Source of the DNA: Pezizomycotina sp. ARF18
Lineage: Eukaryota > Ascomycota
DNA: 22,297 nt
NCBI GenBank assembly: GCA_002224055.1
Contig: AZLU01000389.1
Coordinates: 1 to 22,297 of the forward strand
Reading direction: 5' to 3'
Shown here: in pieces, positions 20,001 through 22,297 of the stretch
How positions within the stretch are numbered: position 1 is the first letter of the stretch
Layout: every line of letters begins with the position of its first letter
The notes under the pieces: generated by a model
Database searches by the model: none
What the model was told of the DNA's origin: nothing
What the model saw: the letters and a program-made list of their open reading frames with translations, nothing else
Program-made: the position numbers and the translations under genes

Positions 20001-22110
20001 GTTTTACGGGATCTTTCCCTTCTTGTTGAAACTTTTTACTTCACAGTGTATGTAGCGTTAGTGCATTTATTGCCAATCACATTGGACTTGTAAATTATGG
20101 CAGGTATCGAATGCGCAGTAGAAATATTATAAAGTGGAAGTTGTCGGTCAACAACCGGAGGCAATAATCCTATGAGTAGTAATTATATCTGCTCCGGATG
20201 TCCAAAGGACGCAGGATTAGATTATGTTAACTTCATTTTCTCCGTAAGCAAAAAAAGCTTTTTAGAACTACTATCATTTTCGGTTGAGGACCTAATGTTG
20301 TTAGGTGGGTCGAAGAGAATATGCTGAGGTGCCTGTTGCTGGTGTGTAGTGAAAGGTTCTTTGGCCGAATATGACTATCTGGTATCCTGGGTGGGCTGTG
20401 ATTGACGATATAATGGATAGGGGTGGTGTTGCGTTCATGTATATATGTCGGCGTTATAATTCCTAGAGCCTTATGAATCAACTCGTCTTCTCCTTTTTTC
20501 TTCCAACATAAAAATAAAGATGCTAATGGATCATATGAGACAGTATCTCAATACTTCCGAATGCTTGACTATGTTCCCTCTTGTTACTGGCTTTGGTATG
20601 CCTTGGTCTACCAGAGAGAGCCAGTTGGAGCAACTTGTTCATCGACGGGTATGATCCATTTTCTTTTCTGTCAGATATAATATAAAATGTAGGTCGATGT
20701 TGGTGTATAAATTGTGGATGCTGGAAGTTTCTTTTCTTCAAAGGTTATGTGACAATACTGTTCTTCGCCTTTTGAAATTTCATATAATACGACTGACCGA
20801 AGCTCTGCGGCATAATATGAAGGTAGAGTGTTTTCAAGTGGGTTGAGACCTATGGGTGCTTTTCTAGCCCTCGAGATTACCACAGCTTGAGATTGTGCTA
20901 CTTAAGCTTTCTCGTACGATAGCTGATAATAGTACAGCTTTTATCGGAATGGTGAGGCTGAAGTAGTTCGGCGATGAGAATGTAATATCCTAGGCTGGCG
21001 GATATACTTGCAATACCTACTCACTATCAGTAGGATAAGACAACTACGTCCCACAACACATCCCCTCCCTTCCTATGATCGGTTTTCGGTTCATCGGGAT
21101 AAAGCTCACTCAGTCTATGCAATATCCGGACTAGTTCCTTGTCTCAGGGAGTTAAAGAAGTTTTTAATAGTGATTCGTATGAGGAACGCCTCATCATGGT
21201 CGAGTTACTGCTATACAGCGCAATGACCGGTTCCGGTTTCTCTCAACTTGCCGATTTTTTAATATGATGCGTAACCTTCCTCGGTCTCAAAACCGTTGGA
21301 CGAGTTATAAGGCTGTTCCTGTTCCGTTGGTAACGAAATTGAATTTTGTAGATTATCGTCCGAGATTATGTCGACGGTGACGATGATATATAGCAGACCG
21401 AGACCTGAGAAATATACCTCTTCTACGAGAGCGTCCGTGATTTATCCCGCCTTTAGGCATAGTGTGTAAAGAATCAACTTCAGGAACTAAGGGTTCGAGA
21501 GGTGTAGTTAGATGGATCGAAGAGATTATGTATTAGCTTGGTACTATTTGCGGGTAGTAATAAATTCTTGGGCCAATATGAGTGTGCCGTGTCGATCCTC
21601 TGAGGTTGTTATAAACGGTTCATGTCAAACCAAACCTGTTGCTTTCTAGTGACATATACGGTATCTTGATACAAGGGGGATCTATGGATTGTTCAACCTT
21701 CCGCTTCTTTCGCTTTTTTCTCCTTTTATCTCTTATGAAGCTCGCGCGATGTGTCTGAGCCAGTATCAAAGAACCCTCAACCCCTTCATTCTATTTATTT
21801 CTTCACGGGGTTGCGCGAGTCGCCTTGGCGCCAGACTGTTCAGTCTAACCAGCTATGTATTTGCTCGGATGGTTAGAGATAGTAGGGATTTTGAGATTGG
21901 CGTATAAGTGTGCATATGGGTAGTTCATTTCTTTAAGGTTATGCGGTTTTGGAAATTGCGGCTTTGAGGTCATCGATTTTACGAGGAACTCAACATTCAG
22001 GTATGGTTCGATCCGTCAAGCGGTTTATTTGGATCTACCGGATGTCTTCTGGGGGTTTTGGTGTACTACAGCTCAAGATCATCCCATCCGTCTGTATTCT
22101 TATATCTTTC
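20001..22110. other. gene-poor right flank
   Basis: No recognisable gene. Open stretches on + (about 21015-21226, 21262-21530, 21540-21870) lack motifs, and two of them are interrupted only by TGA codons. On the minus strand 20233-20883 holds short open stretches, also without motifs. Confidence 0.45.
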
Positions 22111-22297
22111 AAAGTTTATTTTTATCTTTTAATTTTATAAAATAGGTATCTAATTTATTAATATTAAATATAATTAAATTTTATTATTTTAATAAATAGT
22201 TTTAAAAAAATAATAATTAATTTTATTTAGATTTTAATAAAATTATTAATACTCTATTAAGCTATTTATAACTTAAGTTATAAAATTTTTATTGTCA
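22111..22297. other. extremely AT-rich block at window edge
   Basis: Composition changes sharply near 22110-22140: 22141-22260 contains only seven G or C in 120 bases. It includes the palindrome TAACTTAAGTTA near 22267. It could be the border of an AT-rich isochore, a degenerated repeat or a mitochondrial insertion. It continues out of the window. Confidence 0.8.

Noticed and set aside
1-22297. Repeat-induced point mutation (RIP) across the window
   Set aside because: CpG and CpA remain common, GC is moderate outside the last 180 bases, and gene damage is by indels rather than C-to-T changes.
1-22297. CRISPR, operon or bacterial elements
   Set aside because: Spliceosomal introns and eukaryotic families exclude a prokaryotic reading; no spaced direct repeats were seen.

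Overview
The window is nuclear DNA of a filamentous ascomycete (Pezizomycotina-type). The evidence is short spliceosomal introns (53 and 75 nt) with GTAAGT/GTTAGT donors, CTAAT/CTGAC branch points and CAG/TAG acceptors; a pyrimidine-rich leader after a TATA box; F-box, protein kinase and GNAT families of fungal type; and a serine/proline-rich, apparently GPI-anchored wall protein. The genus cannot be named from the sequence. There are no rRNA, tRNA or CRISPR features, and no intact transposon is recognisable.

Layout: 1-5290 is a gene-poor left flank with one low-confidence multi-exon candidate (1882-2484, +). 5294-6129 (-) is a small single-domain protein kinase. 6759-8383 (-) is an F-box protein with leucine-rich segments and a very acidic repeat tail, and 8600-8936 (-) is a relic related to it. 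9298-10328 (-) and 11161-12208 (+) are two paralogous F-box genes arranged head to head, each with a TATA box. 12209-13399 is AT-rich intergenic DNA with twin hairpins, (AAT)8 and T23. 13441-14113 (-) is a secreted repeat protein. 15452-15960 (-) and 16131-16906 (-) look coding but belong to no family I recognise. 18521-19588 (+) is a GNAT N-acetyltransferase. 19589-22140 is a gene-poor right flank, and the last ~150 bases are about 90% A/T or more.

The dominant feature is that every recognisable gene is split over several frames by small indels, yet stays open and motif-complete once the frame is followed. Nearly all of these indels are one missing base inside a short homopolymer. In the repeat protein one copy of a 42-bp repeat is 41 bp long for this reason. 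I infer homopolymer under-calling in the underlying assembly rather than six independent pseudogenes, but only reads or transcripts can decide.

Functionally, the centre (5.3-12.2 kb) is an F-box cluster with a kinase beside it. F-box proteins normally recruit substrates to SCF ubiquitin ligases, often after phosphorylation; a functional link between these genes is inference only.
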